A DNA stretch of 41,943 nt. It comes from JAZNSB01 sp045590955 (GTDB lineage: Bacteria > Pseudomonadota > Alphaproteobacteria > RF32 > CAG-239). This document shows positions 32,204-41,867 of this stretch, piece by piece. Position numbers and translations under genes: made by a program. Positions within the stretch are counted from its first letter, which is position 1. Each line of letters begins with the position of its first letter. The notes under the pieces were generated by a model, which made no database searches, was not told the origin of the DNA, and saw nothing but the letters and a program-made list of their open reading frames with translations. The stretch lies in the NCBI GenBank assembly GCA_045590955.1, contig JAZNSB010000027.1:1-41943 (forward strand), read 5' to 3'.

Positions 32204-35200
32204 TTATGATTTATTGACTACTTTGTTCTCTATTTTTCTAATTAAAATATAGAGTAGTGGAATTACAACAATTCCAGCTGCCGTTCCAAGCAACATGCCA
32301 TAAAATACCGGAACTCCGATGGCCCTTCTTGAGGCTGCTCCGGCACCTGTGGCAACAATAAGAGGTAATACACCCAAAATAAAGGTGAAAGCAGTCATTA
32401 ATACGGCTCTAAACCTTTCTTTTGTGCCAAGAATTGCAGCTTTGATAATCGGTAAGTTGTTTTTTACTTCTTGCTCTTTGGCAAATTCTACAATCAAAAT
32501 AGCGTTTTTACTTGCCAAACCAACCAACAAAATCATACCAAGTTGTGCATAAATACTTAATGGCAAGCCTGTGATAAACAGTCCTATTAAGGCACCTAAT
32601 GATGCAACAGAAACAGACATTAATACAGGCATTGGTGTCCACCAACTTTCGTATTGGGCAACCAAAAACAGGTATCCGAAAATAACGGCCAGAATTATCA
32701 AAAAGCTGATTTTTCCATCATTTTTTTGTTCTTGGTAACTTATGCTTGACCATTCATAACTAAAGCCTTTGGGCAAAAGTTTGCTTAAGTTTGCAACATC
32801 TGCCATGGCTTCTCCGGTGGATACGCCTTCTGATTGGACAGCGGTAATTGTTGCACTTGGAAATTGGTTATATCTGGATATGGTTCTTGGAGATAAAGTG
32901 TGTGTTAAAGTAACAAGTGCTTCCAATGGTACCATATGTCCTGTAGAGCTTTGAACATGTAAGCCTTTTATGGCATCAATGTCTTTTCTGTAATTCCAAT
33001 CTGCCTGAATCATTACTTTGTTAACTTGTGTGCCAAAGTTAATGTCATTGATGTATCTTGAACCAAGATATGTTTGCAAAGTTTCATAAATGTTTGATAG
33101 AGGCACTTTCATAAGTTCTGCTTTTTCTCTGTTTATATCAACATATATGTTGGGAGTGTTTGATGTAAACGTTGAATATGCGTATTGAATGCTGGAATGT
33201 GTATTTAGCTTAATTAAGAAGTCGTTTAATGCAGTTTCCAAAGCTAATGGATCATCTGATGCTGTATTTTGTAAGCGATAATCCATACCGCCAGCCATAC
33301 CAAGTCCCATAATGGCAGGAGGTTCAAAAAGCTGGATGTTGGCTTCAGGTAAGCTTGCTAATTTTGTTCTTAATTTGTTTAAAATACTGGTTGAATGTGT
33401 ATTACCAGAGTTTCTTTCTTCCCATGGCTTTAAGATGATAATAGCCATGCCAACGTTTTCTCCTTGTCCGCCAATCATACTGGCACCAACAATGGATAAT
33501 ACGTTTTGAACTCCTTTTTCTTGTTTTATGATACCAACGGCTTTTGACATTATTTCATAACTTCTGTTCTTTGAAGCGCCTTCTGGCAACTGAACGTTGG
33601 CAAAAATAACCCCTTGGTCTTCATTAGGAATGAAACTGGTTTGAGCGATGGATAAAAATGCAACAACGGTTCCAACTAAAATAAACAGCAATAATGCGAT
33701 GACACTTGTTTTTTTGCCAATAAAACCTGTTACAGATGCGTATTTGTCTCTTATTTTATTAAGGTTGGTGTTAAACCAAAATAACGGGCCGGAAGTTGCC
33801 AGTGGTTTTGTTTTTAACATGGTTGCGCAAAGTGCGGGAGACAATGTTAAAGCATTTAAAGAAGAAAAAGATACAGATGTGGATATTGCAACGGCAAATT
33901 GTTGGTAAATTTTTCCGGTAATGCCTCCTAAAAATGCAATTGGCACAAAGATTGCTAATAATACCAATGTTGTGGCAATAATTGCAGAAGAAACTTCTTC
34001 CATGGTTTGAATGGTTGCAGGTTTTGCCTCCATATGTTCTTTTTCCATTAAATAAAGAACACGTTCAACCACAACAATGGCGTCATCTACAACCAAACCT
34101 ATGGCTAAAACAAGGGCAAATAGGGTAAACATGTTTATAGAATATCCCAGAGCAGCAAGTACTGCAAAAGTGGCAAACAATGATACAGGAATGGTTAATG
34201 TGGGTACCAAAGTTGCTCTCCAGTTTTGTAAGAAAATATAACATACGGCAACTACCAAAACAAAGGTTAAGACTAAGGTAATGATTACTTCTTCAATAGA
34301 TACTTTAATGTAATCTGTTGAATCATAGGCAATGGTGTAGTCTATGCCTTCCGGAAACTGAGCTTTTAATCTGGTGAGTTCCGATTTAAGGCCTTTCATG
34401 GCGTCAAGGGCGTTGGCGCCGGACATAAGGTTAATAGCGATGGCAACGGTCGGAATACGGTTAAATTCTGCAGATGCAAAATAACTTTCTTCACCAACTT
34501 CTACTCTGGCAATGTCTTTTAGATATACCAAACCACCTTCTTGAGCTGTGCGGATAATAATGTTTTTAAAGTCTTCAACTTCATTAAGTCGGCCCTGGGT
34601 TTTTAATGTATATACCAATTGTTGATCTGAAGCTTGCGGAGATTTTCCTATAGAACCCAAAGATGGTTGATAGTTTTGTCCCGAAATGGCGTTGTTAATT
34701 GCGCTTAAGGGAATGTTTAAGGCTGTTATTTTATTTGCATCAAGCCATACTCTCATACTAAGTTTTGAAGAATATACGTTTACTTCTCCTACACCATAAA
34801 CACGTGTTAGCGCATTTTTGATGTTGTTCTGAACGTAGTTTGAAAGTTCTAAAACATTTTTGGAAGAATCGGGTGAATATACGTTGATAAAACCTAAAGT
34901 ATTAGAAGAACGCTTAAATACATTAACTCCTTGTTTTGTTACTTCCTGAGGCAATTTTGCCTGTGCTTGCTGTAAACGGTTTTGCACCTTTACTTGGGCA
35001 AGGTCAGGATCTGTTCCGGATTCAAAAGTAACCGTCAAAGAATATCTGCCACTGTCGGTTGATTCCGAATTCATGTAAATCATACCTTCAACACCGTTAA
35101 TTTCTTCTTCAATGGGAATACCGACAGTTTTTGCCAAAACTTCTGCAGAAGCACCGGGATATGTGGCGTGAATTAAAATTTCCGGTGGTGTGATTTCCGG

Positions 35201-35308
35201 ATAAAGAGCTACCGGAAGTGATAGTGCGGCAATTGCTCCGGCCAAGGTTAAAACAATAGAGATAACCATGGCAAAACGAGGTCTTTCAATAAAAATTCTT
35301 GAAAACAT
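32204..35308 (-). CDS. RND efflux pump, inner-membrane permease (HAE1, AcrB-like)
   Basis: 1034 residues, full length for the family. It begins MFSRIFIERPRFAMVISIVLTLAG, and shows the duplicated layout: a first membrane segment, a large periplasmic loop, a bundle, and again. The proton-relay aspartates are in VVDDAIVVVERV (membrane segment 4). Periplasmic motifs include GVEGMIYMNSESTDSG and QVKVQNRLQQA. It exports drugs or bile-like compounds from the periplasm using the proton gradient. Its ATG lies two bases after the adaptor stop, with GGAG inside the adaptor's last codons. No outer-membrane channel gene is in the window. Confidence 0.95.
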   Translation of the reverse strand: MFSRIFIERPRFAMVISIVLTLAGAIAALSLPVALYPEITPPEILIHATYPGASAEVLAKTVGIPIEEEINGVEGMIYMNSESTDSGRYSLTVTFESGTDPDLAQVKVQNRLQQAQAKLPQEVTKQGVNVFKRSSNTLGFINVYSPDSSKNVLELSNYVQNNIKNALTRVYGVGEVNVYSSKLSMRVWLDANKITALNIPLSAINNAISGQNYQPSLGSIGKSPQASDQQLVYTLKTQGRLNEVEDFKNIIIRTAQEGGLVYLKDIARVEVGEESYFASAEFNRIPTVAIAINLMSGANALDAMKGLKSELTRLKAQFPEGIDYTIAYDSTDYIKVSIEEVIITLVLTFVLVVAVCYIFLQNWRATLVPTLTIPVSLFATFAVLAALGYSINMFTLFALVLAIGLVVDDAIVVVERVLYLMEKEHMEAKPATIQTMEEVSSAIIATTLVLLAIFVPIAFLGGITGKIYQQFAVAISTSVSFSSLNALTLSPALCATMLKTKPLATSGPLFWFNTNLNKIRDKYASVTGFIGKKTSVIALLLFILVGTVVAFLSIAQTSFIPNEDQGVIFANVQLPEGASKNRSYEIMSKAVGIIKQEKGVQNVLSIVGASMIGGQGENVGMAIIILKPWEERNSGNTHSTSILNKLRTKLASLPEANIQLFEPPAIMGLGMAGGMDYRLQNTASDDPLALETALNDFLIKLNTHSSIQYAYSTFTSNTPNIYVDINREKAELMKVPLSNIYETLQTYLGSRYINDINFGTQVNKVMIQADWNYRKDIDAIKGLHVQSSTGHMVPLEALVTLTHTLSPRTISRYNQFPSATITAVQSEGVSTGEAMADVANLSKLLPKGFSYEWSSISYQEQKNDGKISFLIILAVIFGYLFLVAQYESWWTPMPVLMSVSVASLGALIGLFITGLPLSIYAQLGMILLVGLASKNAILIVEFAKEQEVKNNLPIIKAAILGTKERFRAVLMTAFTFILGVLPLIVATGAGAASRRAIGVPVFYGMLLGTAAGIVVIPLLYILIRKIENKVVNKS

Positions 35309-35310
35309 GA

Positions 35311-36474
35311 TTATAACTCTCCTTGTTGCGGAATTTCTTGTGTTTTAACGGTAATTCCCGGTTTTACTTTTTGAATGCCTTGAACAATGATGTTTTCGCC
35401 AATTCCGAGACCTTCTAATATAATTTGTTTGTTGCCCATGGTTTTGCCCGTTTTTACTCTTCTTTCTTGCACCATGTTGTCTTCATCTACAACGTAAACA
35501 AAATTACCGTTTGAATCTTGACTTAAAGCTGAGGTAATGATGGAAACAGCACCATCAGCGCCGCCTTTGTCGGCAATGTTTACAGTAACATAGTTTCCCG
35601 GAATAAGCCAATTTTTAGAGTTGGCATATTCTAAATAAATGGGCATTGTAGCTGTAGAAGCATCAATTTCATTATTAAAAAATGTATTGTTCGGTTTTTC
35701 GTTGAAAATGGTGTTGTTAGATAAAACAAGCTGATGTTCAACAAACTCTTTTCCAAGTTCTTGGGCTTTTTGTGTCATAGATAAAAAGTCTTTGTCTGAA
35801 ATAGAAAAGGTAACTCTGATTGGAGCATTTTGAACAATGCGGGCCAGAGTTTGTGTGGATGAGTTAACAAAGTTTCCTTCAGTTACCAGAGCTTTACCGA
35901 TTATGCCATCAATCGGGGCTTTAATTTCTGTATATGCAAGATTTATGCGGGCCAAATCTAAGTTGGCAGAAGCTTGCTTTACATTTGCTTTTGCTTCGGA
36001 AAGGGCTGCTTGCGCAGCATCTAAAGCTGCTTCTGAGGCAAACTTTTGTTTGTTTAAACTTTTTTGTCTTTTATAATCTTTTTCAACTTTAAGCAAAACA
36101 GCTTGAGCTTGGTCAAGATTGGCTTCTGCAAGTTTAACATTTGCTTCATATCTTTGAGGCTCAATTATAAATAATGTGTCACCGGCTTTTACCAATGATC
36201 CTTCTTTGAACAAAATCTTTTCAACATATCCGCTTATTTGCGGGTGAATGTCAACACTTTGAATGGCTTCTACTTTTCCAATGTATGAACGTTGGGGGAG
36301 CATGTCAACTTTTTGCGACTTGGCAATCAAAACTTGCGGAACTCCTCCCATTTGTGCCATTTGCGGAGCCTTTGGTGTGAGTTTGGCTTTGATATACCAT
36401 CCGGCAGCAACGCAGAGTATGATGATGATTGTTTGTTGAATTATTTTTGTTTTGCTTAATTTGGAAACTTTCAT
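35311..36474 (-). CDS. RND periplasmic adaptor (membrane fusion protein)
   Basis: 387 residues. A hydrophobic anchor near the start (IIQQTIIIILCVAAGWYI) is followed by the two halves of the lipoyl domain (SVDIHPQISGYVEKILFKEGSLVKAGDTLFII and AYTEIKAPIDGIIGKALVTEGNFV), a coiled-coil hairpin between them, and a beta-barrel domain. It bridges the permease to an outer-membrane channel. The ATG overlaps the TetR stop by four bases (ATGA), indicating translational coupling. Confidence 0.95.
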   Translation of the reverse strand: MKVSKLSKTKIIQQTIIIILCVAAGWYIKAKLTPKAPQMAQMGGVPQVLIAKSQKVDMLPQRSYIGKVEAIQSVDIHPQISGYVEKILFKEGSLVKAGDTLFIIEPQRYEANVKLAEANLDQAQAVLLKVEKDYKRQKSLNKQKFASEAALDAAQAALSEAKANVKQASANLDLARINLAYTEIKAPIDGIIGKALVTEGNFVNSSTQTLARIVQNAPIRVTFSISDKDFLSMTQKAQELGKEFVEHQLVLSNNTIFNEKPNNTFFNNEIDASTATMPIYLEYANSKNWLIPGNYVTVNIADKGGADGAVSIITSALSQDSNGNFVYVVDEDNMVQERRVKTGKTMGNKQIILEGLGIGENIIVQGIQKVKPGITVKTQEIPQQGEL

Positions 36475-37076
36475 TTTTTCAGTCCTTTTATTATAATATT
36501 AAAACTTTTTTCTACTGTTTGCGGAAAATTTTTGTTAGGGGTGTTTTTTATGGTTTCTGCCTGTAACAACCCATGCCAAAGCGAATATATGGTTTGCGAA
36601 ATTATTTCAATCTCTGCTTCAGACGAAATTATTCCGTTTTTTTGAAGATTTTCAACATTTTTATTTAAGTATTGAAGAGGATAGCTGAATATGTCGCTTA
36701 AGGATTGTTCTACCGCATTAAAAAGCGGATACGACCATTCTATTTGCCAAAAAACAAAGTGAAAAAATTTACGTAATCGCTCATCTTCAATTACTTGATG
36801 GGCTTTTTGTATGAAAACAGATATTATGTCTTCCAGAGAATCGATAGGTGTGCTAAACTCTATACCATATGTGTCGTGGTAGTCTCTGATTAAGGCAGAC
36901 AAAAGATCTGCTTTGTTTTTAAAATGCCAGTAAACTGCGCCTTTTGAAAGACCGATGGTTTTTGCTATCTCATCAAAAGTAACTTTAGAGTATCCTCTGT
37001 TTGAGAACAGATCTAAAGCCGTTTTTAGTATGAGTTTTCTTGTTTCTTGGGCATCTTCTTTTGTTTTGCGAACCAT
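36471..37076 (-). CDS. TetR/AcrR-family repressor of the efflux operon
   Basis: 201 residues. The N-terminal helix-turn-helix is FDEIAKTIGLSKGAVYWHFKNKADLLSALI (about residues 30-60), the classic TetR recognition region. The C-terminal ligand domain contains a GVFHFVFWQIEWSYP-like aromatic stretch, suited to hydrophobic drugs. It is the first gene of the operon with adaptor and permease, with a 24 bp palindrome 13 bases upstream of its ATG. Binding of a substrate would release the operator and turn the pump on. Confidence 0.93.
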   Translation of the reverse strand: MVRKTKEDAQETRKLILKTALDLFSNRGYSKVTFDEIAKTIGLSKGAVYWHFKNKADLLSALIRDYHDTYGIEFSTPIDSLEDIISVFIQKAHQVIEDERLRKFFHFVFWQIEWSYPLFNAVEQSLSDIFSYPLQYLNKNVENLQKNGIISSEAEIEIISQTIYSLWHGLLQAETIKNTPNKNFPQTVEKSFNIIIKGLKK

Positions 37077-37088
37077 AAATTTTCCTTA

Positions 37089-37112
37089 TACATACCTACT
37101 GGTAGGTATGTA
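37089..37112 (-). promoter_or_regulatory. 24 bp AcrR-like operator
   Basis: Perfect inverted arms TACATACCTAC and GTAGGTATGTA with a TG centre. The length and the outer TACATAC/GTATGTA match the operator of E. coli AcrR as I recall it. It covers the -10 region and start site of the operon promoter. Confidence 0.85.
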
Positions 37113-37136
37113 TATATAAATAAAATTAAAAATCAA
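37109..37136 (-). promoter_or_regulatory. Promoter of the TetR-RND operon
   Basis: Minus strand TTGATT, 16-base AT-rich spacer, TATACA; the -10 overlaps the operator at 37089-37112. Confidence 0.65.
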
Positions 37137-37174
37137 TTAAAATTTTTTGTTTTGTGCAAAATAAAAGAATATAG

Positions 37175-37354
37175 CTTGTTTATTGCAATGAAGTAAAATT
37201 AAAATGGAGTAAAAGGGACAAATACAAGAGAATTTTAGAAAAGATTTATTTAGATAATGGTTTTTATGTAAATGAATATATGCTTAATAAAGGTGGTTGT
37301 GAAAAGTATGTTGAAAGAAGGGCGGATTATTCCGCCCTTTTAAAGTTTTTGATT
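37175..37354 (+). pseudogene. Possible gene remnant, about 58 codons without a start
   Basis: The plus frame is open from 37175 to a TAA just at 37372 and reads like real protein (KWSKRDKYKRILEKIYLDNG, then FYVNEYMLNKGGCEKYVERR) before running into the terminator and the opposite gene. It has no usable start codon and no ribosome binding site. It lies in the 278-base gap between the efflux operon and the AI-2E gene and may be the tail of a lost gene. Confidence 0.3.
37318..37343. terminator. Terminator of the AI-2E permease gene
   Basis: 9 bp stem AAGGGCGGA / TCCGCCCTT with a TTAT loop, about 15 bases past the minus-strand stop at 37354; T residues on both sides. Confidence 0.8.
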
Positions 37355-38424
37355 TATTTTTCTAAGTAAAGGTTGCTTTGGCGGTAATTCTTAAGTGCGT
37401 ATTGAAGAAAAACACCAATGACCGCTGCAGTGGGAACAGCTATCATTAACCCCAAAAAGCCAAGCAAAACACCTCCGGACAGTAATGCGAACATTACCCA
37501 TATCGGGTGTAAGCCAACGCTTTTGCCAACAAGTTTCGGAGTTAAAAAGTTGCCTTCTATAAATTGCCCGATTGCAAATACGGCAATAACATATATGACC
37601 GGTGTGAGGCTGGAAAACTGAACCAACGCAATGGCAATACTTAATAAAAAACCAAAAATTGAGCCAAAATATGGTATGAACGAAATTAAACCCGAAACAA
37701 AACCGATAACAACCCCTAGCTCTACTTTAATTAAGTATAGGCCTATGGCATAAAACAAACCCAACAAAACACAAACGGTTAGCTGTCCTCTGATGAATGC
37801 TGCAATTAACGTGTCTATTTGTTGCATTTGCTGACGAATGATTTTTCCGCTCTTTTTGGGTAACAGGTTGTTTACTTTGCTAACAAATTTGTTCCAGTCC
37901 CTTAACATGTAAAAAGCAACAATCGGAGTAATGAGCAATAAAGAAATGAGGTTTATGAAAGCAAAACCGCCGGAAACCAGTTTTTTTATGAGTTGTGAGG
38001 CAAACTTTAAGGCATAAAGCATGTTGTCATATGTATAAGCTTTGATTTTTTCTGCTTCAAGGGACGGAAATTTTTCTTGCAAACTGATAAGAACAGGTTC
38101 TGCCTTTTTGATTACAGAACTTACATATTGAGGTATAAAACTTAAAAAACTGGAAAGTTGTTCGTTTATCATACCGATTAATATGGCAAATATAGGAGTA
38201 ATGAAAATGACAGAAAGAAGTAAAACAATGCAAGTGGCAACAGTTCTGTTTATGCCCAGTTTTTCAAACTTATCCGCAAATGGATTGAGCAAATATCCGA
38301 TGACAATACCTAATACAAACGGAAGTAATACAGAACGTAATGTATATACAAGCATGCAAAAAATACTGAAAATAATGAGCCAAAATATCCAGTTGTTAGA
38401 AGTTTTTTTTGTTTGTGCCACCAT
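37354..38424 (-). CDS. AI-2E family transporter (PerM-like permease)
   Basis: 356 residues with about eight membrane segments. It begins with a KTSNNWIFWLIIFSIF segment, has the family's long amphipathic middle (FIPQYVSSVIKKAEPVLISLQEKFP), and the conserved FIPYFGSIFG and the GLHPIWVMFALLSGGVLLGFLG-type end. Despite the name, many members are of unknown substrate. Its ATG lies 9 bases after the stop of the DUF2066 gene, with AAGGAAAG as ribosome binding site. The pairing with a DUF2066 gene is, to my knowledge, common in alphaproteobacteria. Confidence 0.92.
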   Translation of the reverse strand: MVAQTKKTSNNWIFWLIIFSIFCMLVYTLRSVLLPFVLGIVIGYLLNPFADKFEKLGINRTVATCIVLLLSVIFITPIFAILIGMINEQLSSFLSFIPQYVSSVIKKAEPVLISLQEKFPSLEAEKIKAYTYDNMLYALKFASQLIKKLVSGGFAFINLISLLLITPIVAFYMLRDWNKFVSKVNNLLPKKSGKIIRQQMQQIDTLIAAFIRGQLTVCVLLGLFYAIGLYLIKVELGVVIGFVSGLISFIPYFGSIFGFLLSIAIALVQFSSLTPVIYVIAVFAIGQFIEGNFLTPKLVGKSVGLHPIWVMFALLSGGVLLGFLGLMIAVPTAAVIGVFLQYALKNYRQSNLYLEK

Positions 38425-38433
38425 AATCTTTCC

Positions 38434-39489
38434 TTAAAATTTTTCTAAAGCATAATTGTCATTAATGGTTTTAATAAGATATCGCTGATTGTTCAGTATG
38501 TGATTTAATTTTCCGATACTGCCTATAAAATCTATTTCAATCATGGCTTGGTCTTTATTTAATGATATTATTTGGTATTTTTTGATGTAGCCAATGTTTT
38601 GTAAAGTGTTTTCCATGTCTTTTAACTGTTTGACGGAAGAATAATTGAAAATAGCCATAATTTGGTTTTTTTGTTTGCTTTCGCTAATGTTTTGTTCTTT
38701 TATTTTGTCTTCAATGTGTTTTTTTACAACATTAATTGCTTTATTAAATAAGTCTGCATTTCTGTCTCCATCAACGCTCAAGTCAACAGAATCGTTTTCT
38801 TTGCCGTTTGCGTATGATGAAAGATTAATGTGCAAACCTTCTATGCCGTTATATGTGGCATCTGCTACATATATGGTGGAAATTTTATTTATTTTTGCAA
38901 GTTTTGACATTGCTTGTTTGTTTAATGACAATGCTTGTTGAACACTTAAAGCCAAATAATTGTCTCCGTTAACCGGAATGCTGTAAATTTTTATCGGACC
39001 ATTACCGACAGGACTGCTTTCCCATGCTTTGCGCCAAGTGTTGGCAGATTGCCATAACAATGGCTGGTCTGTTTTAAATTCTCTAAATACGGGAATAACT
39101 AAAATTTTTGTGCTTTGCGGTTCTGAAAAATCTATGTTTTTTGACTGAAGATATTCTTTTAACAAATCTTCTTTTATGCTTATTTTTAAATTGGCAATAT
39201 ATCTTACTTCAGAGCGTTTTTCCCAAATAACGGATACTGCTTTGATGAAATTGACAATTTGTGTATCTTCCATTGAAGATAATGATTCTACATTTTTTGA
39301 AGTGGTAATTTTGTTTAAGACATCTATAAAAGCTTGCCTTTGGGCATAGGTCATGGCTTTTTCTTGGGCAAGAGCTGCAGATTTATCTGAAACATCAACG
39401 GAAATGTTTTGTGAATATATGTCCGGAGAAGCAAAAGCCGAATGTGTAAATGTAAAAATTGCACATATATATATAAGTATCTTTCTCAT
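38434..39489 (-). CDS. DUF2066 domain exported protein
   Basis: 351 residues with a signal peptide (MRKILIYICAIFTFTHSAFA). The mature start IYSQNISVDVSDKSAALAQEKAMTYAQRQAFIDVLNKIT is the DUF2066 pattern, and the middle holds ILVIPVFRE and WRKAWES. The role is unknown; the protein probably lies in the periplasm. AGGAACA precedes the ATG. It starts an operon with the AI-2E permease and is divergent from pta. Confidence 0.85.
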   Translation of the reverse strand: MRKILIYICAIFTFTHSAFASPDIYSQNISVDVSDKSAALAQEKAMTYAQRQAFIDVLNKITTSKNVESLSSMEDTQIVNFIKAVSVIWEKRSEVRYIANLKISIKEDLLKEYLQSKNIDFSEPQSTKILVIPVFREFKTDQPLLWQSANTWRKAWESSPVGNGPIKIYSIPVNGDNYLALSVQQALSLNKQAMSKLAKINKISTIYVADATYNGIEGLHINLSSYANGKENDSVDLSVDGDRNADLFNKAINVVKKHIEDKIKEQNISESKQKNQIMAIFNYSSVKQLKDMENTLQNIGYIKKYQIISLNKDQAMIEIDFIGSIGKLNHILNNQRYLIKTINDNYALEKF

Positions 39490-39614
39490 TTTATGTTCCT
39501 AATTTGTCATTTTTACATAATATATTATACTTTATTCAATAAAGCAAAAGATTTTATTAGACTTTTAATAGATAAAGTTGTTAATTATGTGTAGATAATT
39601 TTTAGGAGAGTAAT

Positions 39615-40607
39615 ATGAGTTTTATTGAAAATGTAATTTCTCAGGCAAAAATGTTAAACAAAACAATAGTTTTGCCGGAGGGAGAAGATGTTAGAGTATT
39701 GAAAGCAGCCCACATGCTTGATGAACAAAAAATTTGCAAAGTTATTGTTTTAGGAAATAAAGAGCAAATTTTAAATGAATTTGAAAAAAATGGTTGGAAT
39801 GCGCAAAATATTCAAATAATTGAACCGAAAAATTGCGAAAAACTAGAAGAATATACGCAGATGTTTTATGAAATGAGAAAAGCAAAAGGAATAACTTTGC
39901 AAGAAGCTCAGGAAACAGTGTTAAATAATAATTATTTTGCAACTCTAATGATTAAAGCAGGTGATGCAGACGGAATGGTTTCCGGAGCAGCTCATTCAAC
40001 CGCAGATACAGTAAGACCTGCTTTGCAAATAATTAAATCGGCAAGAGCAGATATGGCGGTTTCTGCATTTTTCTTTATGACAAAAGATGATAAGACATTT
40101 ATTTTTGCAGATTCCGGTTTAACTCCAAATCCGGATGAGCAAACTTTGGCAAACATTGCTATCCAATCTGCAGTTACGGCTCATCAGTTCGGCTTGCCTA
40201 AAAATGTTGCAATGTTGTCTTATTCAACATATGGCTCTGCTAAAGGAGAATTGGTTTCAAAAGTTCAAAATGCAACCAAAATTGCAAAACAGATGTTGGA
40301 AAAAGATGAATTTAAATCTTTGGAAATTAATTTGGATGGCGAATTACAGGCAGATGCTGCTTTAGTGGAAAGTGTGGCAAAATCTAAAGCTCCGGAATCT
40401 AAGGTGGCCGGAAAAGCAAATATATTAGTATTTCCTGATTTAAATGCCGGAAATATAGGTTATAAGTTGGTTCAAAGACTGGGCGGGTATGAGGCATATG
40501 GCCCTATTTTGCAAGGATTAAATGCTCCTGTAAATGATCTTTCAAGAGGTTGCAGTGCAGAAGATATTGTTGGTGCTGCTGCAATTACAATTATGCAATC
40601 TAAGTAA
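39615..40607 (+). CDS. pta: Phosphate acetyltransferase, short form
   Basis: 330 residues, the catalytic domain only, without the N-terminal regulatory region of long Pta. Characteristic blocks: VLPEGEDVRVLKAA, MVSGAAHSTADTVRPALQII, FADSGLTPNPDEQTLANIA, LSYSTYGSAKG and LVFPDLNAGNIGYKLVQRLGG. It converts acetyl-CoA and phosphate to acetyl phosphate and CoA. AGGAGAG lies before the ATG. It is convergent with ackA, not in an operon with it, which is less common than the pta-ackA order. Confidence 0.95.
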   Translation: MSFIENVISQAKMLNKTIVLPEGEDVRVLKAAHMLDEQKICKVIVLGNKEQILNEFEKNGWNAQNIQIIEPKNCEKLEEYTQMFYEMRKAKGITLQEAQETVLNNNYFATLMIKAGDADGMVSGAAHSTADTVRPALQIIKSARADMAVSAFFFMTKDDKTFIFADSGLTPNPDEQTLANIAIQSAVTAHQFGLPKNVAMLSYSTYGSAKGELVSKVQNATKIAKQMLEKDEFKSLEINLDGELQADAALVESVAKSKAPESKVAGKANILVFPDLNAGNIGYKLVQRLGGYEAYGPILQGLNAPVNDLSRGCSAEDIVGAAAITIMQSK

Positions 40608-40618
40608 ATTTTGGCATT

Positions 40619-40647
40619 AAAAAAGGCGACCAAACGGTCGCCTTTTT
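40619..40647. terminator. Bidirectional terminator between pta and ackA
   Basis: 7 bp stem GGCGACC / GGTCGCC with an AAAC loop, flanked by six A and five T. Confidence 0.9.
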
Positions 40648-40653
40648 GTTTTC

Positions 40654-41829
40654 TCAGATAAGATTTACCGTATCTTGTGCAATTACCAACTCTTCATCTG
40701 TAGGAATGACAAATGCTCTGACTTTTGATCCGGATTTGGTAATTTCTTGAATGGAACCTCTCTTGTTGTTGTTTTCTTCATCAAGTTCCATGCCTAAATA
40801 TCCCAAACGTTCTATGATCATCTTTCTGATAATCGGAGAATTTTCACCAATGCCGGCAGTAAATACAATGGCATCTACACCACCCATGGCGGCAATGTAT
40901 GAACCGATAAATCTTAAAATGTTATATACATATACCTGCATTGCCGTAACAGCTTTGGGTTCTCCTTCAAGATATTTGTCTTCAACGTCTCTCATGTCTG
41001 AAAAACCTGTAAGTCCGAGCATGCCACTTTGTTTGTTTAACAAGTTGTTTGCTTCGTCAACGGTTAAGTTTTGAGATTTCATGATATGAAGAGGAATATA
41101 TGGGTCAATGTCTCCACTTCTGGTGCCCATAACAACACCGGCAAGAGGGGTAAAGCCCATAGATGTGTCTATGCATCGGCCGTTCTTTACAGCTGCCAAA
41201 GATGCACCGTTGCCAAGGTGACAGGTGACAACTTTAATGTCTTCTTTGCCAAAAATTTTTGCAACTTGGCGAGATACATATAAGTGCGATGTGCCGTGAA
41301 AACCATATCTTCTTATTTGGTGTTTGGTGTATTGCTCTAAAGGAATGCCATATAAAAATGCTTCTTTGGGCATTGTTTGATGAAATGCCGTATCAAATAC
41401 TGCAACTTGCGGAACGTTGGGCAAAAGAGACTTTACAGCCCTCATTCCGATTAAATTGGCAGGGTTGTGAAGAGGTGCTAACGGAGAAAGTTTTTCAAAT
41501 TTTTCCATTACTTCGTCAGTAATAAGAACAGAAGAACTAAATTCTTCTCCACCGTGAACGGCTCTGTGACCTACAGCGGTAATTTCTTCAACTGATTTGA
41601 TAGCGCCGTTTAACAATAAATCTATTACTGCACTAATGGCTTCAGAGTGTGTGGGTAGATTAATTTGCTTTACGGTTTTTTGTTCGCCGATTTTAATGCT
41701 TACTTGAGAACCGTCTATACCGATGCGTTCTGCCAAACCTTTGGCTACTACTTTATATTGACCGCCTTCAACATCAAAAAGTTGATATTTTAATGATGAA
41801 GAGCCGGAATTTAATACTAAAATTTTCAT
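40654..41829 (-). CDS. ackA: Acetate kinase
   Basis: 391 residues. Motifs in order: NSGSSSLKYQLF (residues 7-18), AVGHRAVHGGEEF, GFHGTSHLYVS, CHLGNGASLAAVKNG, VMGTRSGDIDP and FTAGIGENS, the ASKHA ATPase and acetate sites. It turns acetyl phosphate and ADP into acetate and ATP, completing the acetate branch begun by Pta. AAGGAAG lies ten bases before the ATG. Its promoter is at 41868-41897. Confidence 0.97.
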   Translation of the reverse strand: MKILVLNSGSSSLKYQLFDVEGGQYKVVAKGLAERIGIDGSQVSIKIGEQKTVKQINLPTHSEAISAVIDLLLNGAIKSVEEITAVGHRAVHGGEEFSSSVLITDEVMEKFEKLSPLAPLHNPANLIGMRAVKSLLPNVPQVAVFDTAFHQTMPKEAFLYGIPLEQYTKHQIRRYGFHGTSHLYVSRQVAKIFGKEDIKVVTCHLGNGASLAAVKNGRCIDTSMGFTPLAGVVMGTRSGDIDPYIPLHIMKSQNLTVDEANNLLNKQSGMLGLTGFSDMRDVEDKYLEGEPKAVTAMQVYVYNILRFIGSYIAAMGGVDAIVFTAGIGENSPIIRKMIIERLGYLGMELDEENNNKRGSIQEITKSGSKVRAFVIPTDEELVIAQDTVNLI

Positions 41830-41867
41830 TATTTGCTTCCTTTTTTAATATGATGTTTGATGTGCTT

